Program-made: the position numbers and the translations under genes
From: Sphaerotilus sp.
GTDB lineage: Bacteria > Pseudomonadota > Gammaproteobacteria > Burkholderiales > Burkholderiaceae_C
DNA: 58,217 nt
Assembly: GCA_013299055.1 (NCBI GenBank)
Contig: JAAFKB010000012.1
Span: 1 to 58,217 of the forward strand
Direction: 5' to 3'
Shown: piece after piece, positions 44,775 through 54,180 of the stretch
Layout: each line of letters starts with the position of its first letter
How positions within the stretch are numbered: position 1 is the stretch's first letter
Notes under the pieces: generated by a model
Told to the model about the DNA's origin: nothing
Seen by the model: the letters and a program-made list of their open reading frames with translations, nothing else
The model's database searches: none

Positions 44775-45659
44775 ATGTCCGAACGCCACCCCATCATCGC
44801 CATCACCGGCTCGTCCGGCGCGGGCACCTCGTCGGTGACGCGCACCTTCGAGAACATCTTCCGCCGCGAGCACGTCCGCGCCGCGATCATCGAAGGCGAC
44901 AGCTTCCACCGCCATGACCGCAAGGCCATGCGCGCCCGCCAGGCCGAGGCGGAAGCGGCCGGCAACATGAACTTCAGCCACTTCGGCCCGGAGAACAACC
45001 TCTTCCCCGAGCTGGAGCAACTGTTCCGCAGCTACGGCGAGACCGGCAACGGCATGCGCCGCAAGTACCTGCACGACCCGGTGGAGGCCGCGCCCTACCA
45101 GCAGGAGCCGGGCACCTTCACCGCCTGGGAGCGCCTGCCCGAACACACCGAGCTGCTGTTCTACGAAGGGCTGCACGGCGCCGTGGTGACGCCCGAGGTC
45201 AACATCGCGCAGCACCCGGACCTGCTGATCGGCGTCGTGCCGGTGATCAACCTGGAGTGGATCCAGAAGCTCTACCGCGACAAGACCGTGCGCGGCTACT
45301 CGGCCGAGGCGGTGACCGACACCATCCTGCGCCGCATGCCGGACTACGTGAACTACATCTGCCCGCAGTTCGCGCACACGCACGTCAACTTCCAGCGCGT
45401 GCCGGTGGTGGACACGTCGAACCCGTTCATCGCCCGCGACATCCCCTCGGCGGACGAGAGCCTCTGCGTGATCCGCTTCGCCAACCCGAAGGGCATCGAC
45501 TTCCAGTACCTGATGAACATGATCAAGGACTCGTTCATGTCGCGGGCCAACACGATCGTGGTGCCGGGCGGAAAGATGGAGCTGGCGATGCAGTTGATCT
45601 TCACGCCCTTCATCTGGCGGATGATGGACCGGCGCAAGCGTGCGCTCGGTGCCCTGTGA
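44775..45659 (+). CDS. cbbP: Phosphoribulokinase
   Basis: 294 residues, the short proteobacterial PRK type. P-loop GSSGAGTSSVTRTF, substrate region IIEGDSFHRHDRKAM, HFGPENNLFPELEQL, EGLHGAVVTPEVN and C-terminal GKMELAMQLIFTPFIWRMMDRRKRA. It phosphorylates ribulose-5-P to RuBP. CAGGAG precedes the ATG; 16 bp after cbbF. Confidence 0.96.
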   Translation: MSERHPIIAITGSSGAGTSSVTRTFENIFRREHVRAAIIEGDSFHRHDRKAMRARQAEAEAAGNMNFSHFGPENNLFPELEQLFRSYGETGNGMRRKYLHDPVEAAPYQQEPGTFTAWERLPEHTELLFYEGLHGAVVTPEVNIAQHPDLLIGVVPVINLEWIQKLYRDKTVRGYSAEAVTDTILRRMPDYVNYICPQFAHTHVNFQRVPVVDTSNPFIARDIPSADESLCVIRFANPKGIDFQYLMNMIKDSFMSRANTIVVPGGKMELAMQLIFTPFIWRMMDRRKRALGAL

Positions 45660-45679
45660 ACCCTGAAAGGACACCGACC

Positions 45680-47698
45680 ATGACGATGACCTCCACCCCG
45701 GCCACCCCGGCCGACATGGCCAACGCCCTGCGCGCCCTCTCGATGGACGCCGTGCAGCGCGCCAACTCCGGCCACCCCGGCGCTCCGATGGGCATGGCCG
45801 AGATGGCAGTGGCGCTCTGGTCGCGCCACCTGCGCCACGACCCGAGCGATCCGCACTGGCCCGACCGCGACCGCTTCGTGCTGTCGAACGGCCATGCGTC
45901 GATGCTGCTCTACGCGCTGCTGCACCTGACCGGCCACGACCTCTCGATCGACGACCTGAAAGCCTTCCGTCAGCTCGGCAGCCGCACCCCGGGCCACCCG
46001 GAAGTCGGCCACACGCCCGGCGTCGAGACCACCACCGGCCCGCTCGGGCAGGGGCTGACGAACGCGGTCGGCTTCGCGCTGGCGGAGAAGCTGCTGGCAG
46101 GCGAGTTCAACCGCCCCGGCCACGCCCTCGTCGATCACCGCACCTACGTCTTCCACGGCGACGGCTGCCTGATGGAGGGCATCAGCCAGGAGGCGATCTC
46201 GCTGGCGGGCGTGTGGCAGTTGAACAAGCTGGTCGCGCTCTACGACGACAACGGCATCTCGATCGACGGCCCCGTGCAGGGCTGGTTCGCCGACGACACC
46301 GCCGGGCGTTTCCGGGCGAGCGGCTGGCAGGTGATCGGCCCGATCGACGGGCACGACATCGACGCGGTGGACGCCGCGCTGACCCAGGCGCGGTGCAGCG
46401 TGGACAAGCCGGTGCTCATCCTCTGCAAGACCCGCATCGGCCAAGGCTCGCCCAACCGCGCCGACACCGCCAAGGCGCACGGCGAGCCGCTCGGGGCCGC
46501 CGAGATCGCGCTGACCCGCGAGGCGATCGGCTGGCCGCACGCGCCGTTCGAGATCCCCGACGCGGTGCGGCAGGCCTGGGATGCGCGTGAGAACGGACAG
46601 GCGGCACACCGAGGCTGGCAGCAGCGGTTCGATGCCTACCGCGCCGCGCATCCGCAGCTCGCCGCCGAGTTCGAGCGCCGCGTGATGCGCCGGGCGCTGC
46701 CGGGAAACTTCGCCGAGACCGTCGCCGAGGCCCTGGTTCGCTTCGGCCAGTCCACCGAAAACGTCGCCTCGCGCAAGGCGTCGCAGAAGGTGCTGGCCCA
46801 GCTCGCCCCGCGCATCCCCGAACTGCTCGGTGGCTCGGCCGACCTGACCGGCTCGAACCTGACCGACTTCCCCGGCTGCGGCGCGGTGACGGGCGGCCAT
46901 GTCGAAGGGCGCCACATCCACTACGGCGTGCGCGAGTTCGGCATGGCCGCGATCATGAACGGGCTGGCGCTGCACGGCGGCTTCATCCCCTACGGCGGCA
47001 CCTTCCTGACCTTCAGCGACTACAGCCGCAACGCCATCCGCATGGCCGCGCTGATGAAGCAGCGGGTCGTCCACGTCTTCACCCACGACTCCATCGGCCT
47101 CGGTGAAGACGGCCCGACGCACCAGCCGGTCGAGCACGCGGCCAGCCTGCGCCTGATCCCGAACCTCGATGTCTGGCGCCCGTGCGACGAGGCGGAGACG
47201 GCGGTGGCGTGGGTCCACGCGCTGGCCGCAGCGGATCGGCCGAGCGCGTTGCTGCTGTCGCGCCAGAACCTGCCGGCGCAGCCGCGCACGCCCGAGCAGG
47301 TGGTGCAGATCCGCCGCGGGGGCTACGTGCTGGCGGACCGGGCGGACGCGAAGGCGGTGATCCTGGCGACCGGCTCTGAAGTCGGCATGGCGGTGGCGGC
47401 GCAGCAGCGGCTGGACACGCTCGGTGTGCCGGTGCGCGTGGTGTCGATCCCGTCCAGCACGGTGTTCGACCGGCAGGACGCGGCGTGGCGGCGCGAGGTG
47501 CTCGGCGTCGGGTTGCCGCGCATCGGCGTGGAGGCGGGCGTGTCGTGCTGGTGGGGGCAGTACGGTTGTGCAGCGGCGCTCGGCGTCGATCGCTTCGGCG
47601 AATCCGGCCCGGCGGCGGCCGTGTTCGCGCATGTCGGGCTGACGGTCGAAGCCCTGGTGGCCCTGGTCGAGCACACGCTGCGGGCGGAGGTGCCATGA
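45680..47698 (+). CDS. cbbT: Transketolase
   Basis: 672 residues. N-terminal ANALRALSMDAVQRANSGHPGAPMG, thiamine-diphosphate site GDGCLMEGISQEAISLAG...YDDNGISIDG, and the pyrimidine domain with EFGMAAIMNGLALHGGFIPYGGTFLTF and DSIGLGEDGPTHQPVEH. It moves two-carbon units in RuBP regeneration. The TGA overlaps the cbbZ ATG. Confidence 0.95.
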   Translation: MTMTSTPATPADMANALRALSMDAVQRANSGHPGAPMGMAEMAVALWSRHLRHDPSDPHWPDRDRFVLSNGHASMLLYALLHLTGHDLSIDDLKAFRQLGSRTPGHPEVGHTPGVETTTGPLGQGLTNAVGFALAEKLLAGEFNRPGHALVDHRTYVFHGDGCLMEGISQEAISLAGVWQLNKLVALYDDNGISIDGPVQGWFADDTAGRFRASGWQVIGPIDGHDIDAVDAALTQARCSVDKPVLILCKTRIGQGSPNRADTAKAHGEPLGAAEIALTREAIGWPHAPFEIPDAVRQAWDARENGQAAHRGWQQRFDAYRAAHPQLAAEFERRVMRRALPGNFAETVAEALVRFGQSTENVASRKASQKVLAQLAPRIPELLGGSADLTGSNLTDFPGCGAVTGGHVEGRHIHYGVREFGMAAIMNGLALHGGFIPYGGTFLTFSDYSRNAIRMAALMKQRVVHVFTHDSIGLGEDGPTHQPVEHAASLRLIPNLDVWRPCDEAETAVAWVHALAAADRPSALLLSRQNLPAQPRTPEQVVQIRRGGYVLADRADAKAVILATGSEVGMAVAAQQRLDTLGVPVRVVSIPSSTVFDRQDAAWRREVLGVGLPRIGVEAGVSCWWGQYGCAAALGVDRFGESGPAAAVFAHVGLTVEALVALVEHTLRAEVP

Positions 47699-48408
47699 AC
47701 CCGGTGCGCATCGACGCCATCACCTTCGACCTCGACGGCACGCTGGTGGACACCGCCGCCGAGATCGCCGAGGCCGTGAACCGCACGCTGCACGGTGTCG
47801 GCCTCGCGCCGCGCCCGCTGGCCGAGATCACCGACCTGATCGGCCACGGCCTGCACCCGCTGATGGTGCGGCTGCTGCAGCGGATGCAGGTCGAGCGGCC
47901 TGAACTGATCGGGCGGCTGCTGGCGGGCGAGGTGCTGCCGCTGCTGGACCGCCATTACGCGGTGACCGTCGGCACGCGGGCGCGGCCGTATCCGGGCGTG
48001 CCGCAGGCGCTGGATGCGCTGCTGGCGAATGGCGTGCGGCTGGGCTGCGTGACCAACAAGGAGGGGCGCCATGCGCGGCGCGTGCTGCAGGCGTGCGGGC
48101 TGGCGGATCGGCTGGAGCTGCTGATCGCGGGCGACACGCTGCCCGAGAAGAAGCCGCACGCCTCGGTGCTGCAGCACGCGGCGCAGCGGCTCGGCGTCAC
48201 CCCGGATCGGCTGGCGCACGTCGGCGATTCGCGCACCGACATCGACTCGGCCCGCCACGCCGGGGTGGCGGCCTGGGCCGTGCCCTATGGCTACAACGGC
48301 GGCGAGCCGATCGAGGCCGCCGCACCGCAGCGGATCTTTGCCGGGCTGGCCGAGGTGGCCGCCCATGTGATCGAACTCAGGAGAACCTCATGCCCCAGCG
48401 ACCACTGA
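47695..48408 (+). CDS. cbbZ: Phosphoglycolate phosphatase (HAD family)
   Basis: 237 residues. HAD motif I FDLDGTLVDTAAEIAEAVN, motif II GCVTNKEGRH, motif III Lys in LPEKKPHASVL and motif IV HVGDSRTDIDSARHAG. It dephosphorylates 2-phosphoglycolate formed by RuBisCO oxygenation. ATGA overlap with transketolase and 19-nt overlap with the next HAD gene. Confidence 0.92.
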   Translation: MNPVRIDAITFDLDGTLVDTAAEIAEAVNRTLHGVGLAPRPLAEITDLIGHGLHPLMVRLLQRMQVERPELIGRLLAGEVLPLLDRHYAVTVGTRARPYPGVPQALDALLANGVRLGCVTNKEGRHARRVLQACGLADRLELLIAGDTLPEKKPHASVLQHAAQRLGVTPDRLAHVGDSRTDIDSARHAGVAAWAVPYGYNGGEPIEAAAPQRIFAGLAEVAAHVIELRRTSCPSDH

Positions 48409-49199
48409 AGACCGCCGAACTCCAGGCGGTGCTGTGGGATGTGGACGGCACGCTCGCCGAAACCGAGCGCGACGGCCACCGCGTTGCCTTCAACCTCGCC
48501 TTCGAGGCGCTCGGGATGCCGTGGCGCTGGGAGGTGGCGGACTACGGCGTGCTGCTGCAGGTCACGGGCGGACGCGAGCGGCTGCTGCACGACATGGCCC
48601 GCCGCACCGATGCTCCCGCCACCGCCCGCGAGCGGCTCATGCTGGTCGAGGAACTGCACCGGCTCAAGAACCACTTCTATGCCGAGCAGGTGCGGGCCGG
48701 GGCGGTGGTGCTGCGTCCGGGGATCGCGGTCCTCATGGGGCAGTGTGCCGAACGCGGCGTGCGCATGGCGATCGCCACGACCACCAGCCGCGTCAATGTC
48801 CAGGCGCTGCTGCGGGCGCAGTTGGGTTCGCGCTGGGCGTCGTGGTTCGAGGTGATCGTCTGCGGCGAGGACGTGCGCCACAAGAAACCCGATCCGGAGG
48901 TGTACCTGAAGGTGCTCACCGGTCTGAAGCTCGGGCCGCTGCAGGCGCTGGCGATCGAGGACTCACCGGGCGGGGCGGCGGCGGCGCGCGCGGCGGACGT
49001 GCCGGTGGTGGTGACCCGCAGCGTGTACTTCGAGCAGGCCATCTTCGACAGCGCCATCGCCATCGGCCCCGGCCTGGACCGGCGCGACGGGTGGCGCCCG
49101 GCCTTGTCCGGTGAGGGCCGCGACCCCGGCGACCCGGTGAGCCTCGACGACCTCCTCGACTGGCACGCGCAGATGGACAGCGTGTCGCAGTTGGCCTGA
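48390..49199 (+). CDS. cbbY: CbbY-type HAD sugar-bisphosphate phosphatase
   Basis: 269 residues. HAD motif I is VLWDVDGTLAETERDGHRVAFN, whose TLAETE and GHRVAFN are diagnostic for CbbY. Motif II lies in IATTTSRVN, motif III in VRHKKPDPEVY and motif IV in AIEDSPGGAAAARAA. CbbY enzymes remove xylulose-1,5-bisphosphate, a misfire inhibitor of red-type RuBisCO. The start at 48390 follows CAGGAGA inside the end of cbbZ. Last gene of the cbb operon. Confidence 0.9.
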   Translation: MPQRPLKTAELQAVLWDVDGTLAETERDGHRVAFNLAFEALGMPWRWEVADYGVLLQVTGGRERLLHDMARRTDAPATARERLMLVEELHRLKNHFYAEQVRAGAVVLRPGIAVLMGQCAERGVRMAIATTTSRVNVQALLRAQLGSRWASWFEVIVCGEDVRHKKPDPEVYLKVLTGLKLGPLQALAIEDSPGGAAAARAADVPVVVTRSVYFEQAIFDSAIAIGPGLDRRDGWRPALSGEGRDPGDPVSLDDLLDWHAQMDSVSQLA

Positions 49200-49272
49200 A
49201 TGGTGTCGATGCGCTGCAGGAGACCTGCGGCGTGCCGGCCGCATCCGGGCAAACCCGGTTTCGATGGTCTGA

Positions 49273-49294
49273 AATATCCGTAATTGCTGATATA
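49273..49294. promoter_or_regulatory. Candidate SoxR box 5 (AATATC-N10-GATATA) with overlapping promoter
   Basis: Both hexamers of the dyad fit, 50 bp before the cytochrome c' gene. CTGAAA at 49269-49274 and TATAAC at 49291-49296, 16 bp apart, could be the -35 and -10, so a bound repressor would occlude the polymerase. This is the best match outside box 1. Confidence 0.62.
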
Positions 49295-49343
49295 ACATTC
49301 ATCCCGTGGGCCACTGTGGCCTGTGCTTCACCGAGACCTGCCG

Positions 49344-49910
49344 ATGTCCTTGCTTTCCGTTCGTGCCCGCCGGTCTGTGGCGATGGCCGTGGCCGTGACG
49401 GCCGCCATGCTGCTGTCGGCCTGTGCCCAATCCGACAAGGGCCACCAGAGCCACGCCGCGCACATGGCCCATGCCGGTCACGCCGCGCCAGCGGCCAAGG
49501 CGCCTGTCTCCGCCACGCTGGCCCGGCGCACCGTGGTCGAGGCCACGCCGCAGGAGGTGGAGCACGTCCTGGGCGACATGCAGAAACTGCTGCGCTCGAT
49601 GGGCGAGATCCACGGCGCGTTGGCGGCCCGTGACTGGCCCACCATCGAGCGCGTGGCCAGCGCGCTCAAGCCCGAGCACACCATGGGCAGCCGCGATCCG
49701 GCGGCGGTCAGCTTTCATGCCAAGCTGCCGCCGGGCTGGTCGGGCTACGGCGGCCCGATGCACCAGGGATTCGCCCGCATCGCCGACGAGGCCCGGGGCG
49801 AGCGGCGCGTGGACGAGGTGCTGCGCACGCTGGCCAGCACCACCCAGCAGTGCGTCGCCTGCCACGCCCAGTTCCAGCTCCGCGCCACGGTGGTCGGAGC
49901 GGCGCGATGA
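49344..49910 (+). CDS. His-rich cytochrome c'-like lipoprotein
   Basis: 188 residues. A lipoprotein leader (AVAVTAAMLLSACAQ) is followed by a His-rich stretch (GHQSHAAHMAHAGHAAPAA), then a mostly helical domain with its single haem site CVACH at 170-174, close to the C terminus as in four-helix cytochrome c'. Cytochrome c' proteins bind NO or CO or transfer electrons; the role here is unknown. The His-rich part might bind metal. A GTG at 49323 is an alternative start. It heads a four-gene module behind a candidate SoxR box and overlaps the rhodanese gene as ATGA. Confidence 0.72.
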   Translation: MSLLSVRARRSVAMAVAVTAAMLLSACAQSDKGHQSHAAHMAHAGHAAPAAKAPVSATLARRTVVEATPQEVEHVLGDMQKLLRSMGEIHGALAARDWPTIERVASALKPEHTMGSRDPAAVSFHAKLPPGWSGYGGPMHQGFARIADEARGERRVDEVLRTLASTTQQCVACHAQFQLRATVVGAAR

Positions 49911-50500
49911 GCCGCCGGGCGTGGCTGGCGGCGGGGGTGCTGGCGTGGGCGCTGCCGCTGTCCATGTCGGCCGCCTGGGCGCAGGTCGATCCCGCCGCCG
50001 TGCCCGAGGCCAAGCGCACGCGGGCGGGCCTGTACCTGAATGCCCGCGAGGTGCCGGCGCTGCTGGCGGCCCATCCCGGCCGGGTGCTGTTCCTCGACGT
50101 GCGCACGCGGGCCGAGGCGATGTACGTCGGCATGGCCGAGCCGGTCGATGCGCTGGTGCCGTATGTCGAGCACCAGGAGCTGATGACCGACTGGGACGAG
50201 CAGCGCCGCATCTACCGCCTGGAGCCGGTGCAGGACTTCGTGCCCGAGGTGGCGCGGCGACTGCAGGCCAAGGGGCTGGGCCAGCAGGACGTGGTGGTGC
50301 TGATGTGCCGCTCGGGCGACCGCTCCAGCCGTGCGGCCAACCGGCTGATGGAGGAGGGCTACACCCGCGTCCATTCGGTCGTCGATGGCTTCGAGGGCGA
50401 CCTGTCCAAGGACGGTCGCCGCAGCGTCAACGGCTGGAAGAATGCCGACCTGTCCTGGTCCTACCGGCTCGACAAGGCCCGGATGTATTTCCCGCGCTGA
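49907..50500 (+). CDS. Periplasmic rhodanese-like sulfurtransferase
   Basis: 197 residues with a signal peptide (AWLAAGVLAWALPLSMSAAWA) and one rhodanese domain: NAREVPALLAAHPGRVLFLDVRTRAEAM, the active-site loop CRSGDRSSRAAN with Cys134, and VDGFEGD. An insert of some 40 residues (GMAEPVDALVPYVEHQELMTDW) separates the first strand from the active site. It probably transfers sulfane sulfur in the periplasm. It overlaps the cytochrome c' gene. Confidence 0.82.
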   Translation: MSRRAWLAAGVLAWALPLSMSAAWAQVDPAAVPEAKRTRAGLYLNAREVPALLAAHPGRVLFLDVRTRAEAMYVGMAEPVDALVPYVEHQELMTDWDEQRRIYRLEPVQDFVPEVARRLQAKGLGQQDVVVLMCRSGDRSSRAANRLMEEGYTRVHSVVDGFEGDLSKDGRRSVNGWKNADLSWSYRLDKARMYFPR

Positions 50501-50552
50501 TGCCGGGCCTTCCCCTGTGTTTCCCTGTGTACCATCCCTGCTGGAGTTGCCC

Positions 50553-50873
50553 ATGTCTGTTCGTTCCCTGATCGCCCTCGTCCCCGCCGCCCTGGTGCTC
50601 GCCGCGCCGCTGTCGGCCCATGCCAACCTCGACCTGGCCAAGAAAAACGCCTGCATGGCCTGCCATGCGGTGGACAAGAAGCTCGTCGGTCCCAGTTACC
50701 AGGACGTGGCCAAGAAGTACGACGGCCAGAAGGATGCCGTGGACGCCCTGGCGGCCAGCATCAAGAAGGGCGGCTCGGGCAAGTGGGGTCCGGTGCCGAT
50801 GCCAGCGCAGGCTGCGCTGAGCGACGCCGACGCCAAGACGCTGGCAGCCTGGATCCTGGGCGGGGCCAAGTGA
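50553..50873 (+). CDS. Class I cytochrome c (c551/c552 type)
   Basis: 106 residues with a signal peptide (LIALVPAALVLAAPLSAHA), haem site CMACH at 34-38, LVGPSYQDVAKKY and a Met-ligand loop WGPVPMPAQAALSDADAKTLAAWIL. It is a typical small soluble electron carrier, plausibly accepting electrons from the Sox proteins or the neighbouring rhodanese/cytochrome pair. CTGGAG lies before the ATG. Confidence 0.88.
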   Translation: MSVRSLIALVPAALVLAAPLSAHANLDLAKKNACMACHAVDKKLVGPSYQDVAKKYDGQKDAVDALAASIKKGGSGKWGPVPMPAQAALSDADAKTLAAWILGGAK

Positions 50874-50874
50874 G

Positions 50875-51222
50875 ATGACGCTGCGTGTGCTGGTGCATCG
50901 GGGGCTGGCTGGCCTGCTGCTGATGGGGGCGTGCGCGATCGGCTGGACCCAGCCGGTTGCCGTGCCCGCCATCTTTCGCGGCGCTGACCTCGCGCTGGGC
51001 GAGCGCCTGATCCGCGAGCACCGCTGCAGCGAGTGCCACGCCCGCCGGGTTGGTGGCGACGGCCGTGACATCTACAACCCGAAAGGCCGCATCAGCACCC
51101 CCGGCGCCCTGCGCGGCATGGTGGAGCTGTGCAACACCGAGATGAACCTGGGCCTGTTCCCGGAGGAAGTCACGGCCGTGGCGGCGGTGCTGCAGCGCGA
51201 CCATTACCGCTTCGCGCCTTGA
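50875..51222 (+). CDS. Small monohaem c-type cytochrome
   Basis: 115 residues with an N-terminal signal (GLAGLLLMGACAIGWTQ) and one haem site CSECH at 51-55. The rest (RVGGDGRDIYNPKGRISTPGALRGMVELCNTEMNLGLFPEEVTAVAAVLQRDHYRF) does not match a cytochrome family I can name. An extra Cys in VELCNTEM is notable. It begins one base after the stop of the preceding cytochrome gene and closes the four-gene redox module. Confidence 0.7.
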   Translation: MTLRVLVHRGLAGLLLMGACAIGWTQPVAVPAIFRGADLALGERLIREHRCSECHARRVGGDGRDIYNPKGRISTPGALRGMVELCNTEMNLGLFPEEVTAVAAVLQRDHYRFAP

Positions 51223-51271
51223 TCTGGCGCAGCACCGTTCCGGATGTCCGGGCCTCTTGGCACATTCGTCC

Positions 51272-51295
51272 ATGCGTTTATCCATGTGTACGCAT
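51272..51295. promoter_or_regulatory. Inverted repeat ATGCGT-N12-ACGCAT before the second ArsR gene
   Basis: A perfect 6-bp dyad lies 39 bp before the ArsR start. Spacing and arms differ from the AATATC boxes, so it may be the own operator of this second repressor. Confidence 0.45.
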
Positions 51296-51334
51296 AGAAT
51301 AGGTCTCACCTGAACCTGACTGTGAACTTTCACC

Positions 51335-51700
51335 ATGGACCGTGACGCAGAAGTCGAGAAGGCCGACAACGTCTACGCATCGGTGGCCGAGCTGTTCTCG
51401 CTGTTGTCCACGCCGATCCGGCTCAAGATCATCGGCGCGCTGTGCAACGGCGAGAAGAACGTGTCGCAGCTGCTTGCCGAGATCGACACCACCCAGCCCA
51501 ACATGTCGCAGCACCTCTCGACGCTCTACCGTGCCGGCGTGCTCGGCAAGCGGCGCGACTCCACCCAGATCTACTACCGTCTGCAGAGCGAGCGCGTGGC
51601 CACGCTGTGCCGGGCGGTCTGCACGCAGGTGGCGATCGAGCTGGACCCGGAGGCCGACGTGGAGCCCGCCGATCGGCTGCTGCCCGGCGGCGTGCGTTGA
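51335..51700 (+). CDS. Second ArsR-family regulator (BigR/SoxR-like)
   Basis: 121 residues. Winged HTH with SVAELFSLLSTPIRLKIIGALCNGEKNVSQLL, recognition helix TTQPNMSQHLSTLYRAGVL and wing GKRRDSTQIYYRL. A Cys in GALCNGEKNV and two in ATLCRAVCTQ fit the thiol-sensing branch and no metal motif is seen. It resembles the regulator at 23877 but has a longer acidic C-terminal tail. It follows the cytochrome/rhodanese module and converges on the CsoR-family gene. Confidence 0.82.
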   Translation: MDRDAEVEKADNVYASVAELFSLLSTPIRLKIIGALCNGEKNVSQLLAEIDTTQPNMSQHLSTLYRAGVLGKRRDSTQIYYRLQSERVATLCRAVCTQVAIELDPEADVEPADRLLPGGVR

Positions 51701-51705
51701 CGCGG

Positions 51706-51719
51706 GCGGCCGTGGCCGC
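51706..51719. terminator. Hairpin between convergent ArsR and CsoR genes
   Basis: GCGGCC-GT-GGCCGC fills the space between the two convergent stop codons. No T run is present; it could act as a weak two-way terminator. Confidence 0.4.
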
Positions 51720-52010
51720 TCAGCGTACCTTGCCTAGCAGCGTCTGCATGTCGTCCAGCATGGCGTCGAGCTGCTGCACGGCGTCGGGCTGCAGGTGCAG
51801 GCGCTCCTTGAGTTCCTGCTGCATGAAGCACACCGTCATGCGCACGTAGGCGCTGTCGAGCGCCTTGCGCACCGCCGACATCTGGCTGGCGATGTCGAGG
51901 CACGGTTCGCCCTCCTCGACCATGCGCTGGATGCCGCGCAGCTGCCCTTCGGCGCGCTTGAGGCGGTTGAGCAGGTCGGTGCGGTTGGTTTCGTCTTGGA
52001 GGTAGGCCAT
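51720..52010 (-). CDS. CsoR/RcnR-family repressor with non-canonical sensor residues
   Basis: 96 residues, all-helical DUF156 fold: LLNRLKRAEGQLRGIQRMVEEGEPCLDIASQMSAVRKALDSAYVRM. Cys37 matches the conserved first ligand of CsoR, FrmR and CstR. The usual His 25 residues later is Phe62 and the second Cys position is Glu66; a new Cys61 lies one residue before the His position. It therefore does not fit the copper (C-H-C) type. It is divergent from the deaminase gene and next to sulfur genes. The ATG at 52008-52010 fits the family length. Confidence 0.85.
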   Translation of the reverse strand: MAYLQDETNRTDLLNRLKRAEGQLRGIQRMVEEGEPCLDIASQMSAVRKALDSAYVRMTVCFMQQELKERLHLQPDAVQQLDAMLDDMQTLLGKVR

Positions 52011-52043
52011 GGGTGGGCATTGTCGGTGCTTCCGTGCCGATAA

Positions 52044-54165
<2,122 letters not shown>

Positions 54166-54180
54166 TAAGGACTTGGTGTC

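Noticed and set aside
51720..52010. Copper-sensing CsoR or the persulfide sensor CstR
   Set aside because: The metal His and the second canonical Cys are both absent and the extra Cys lies five residues off the expected place, so neither name is safe.
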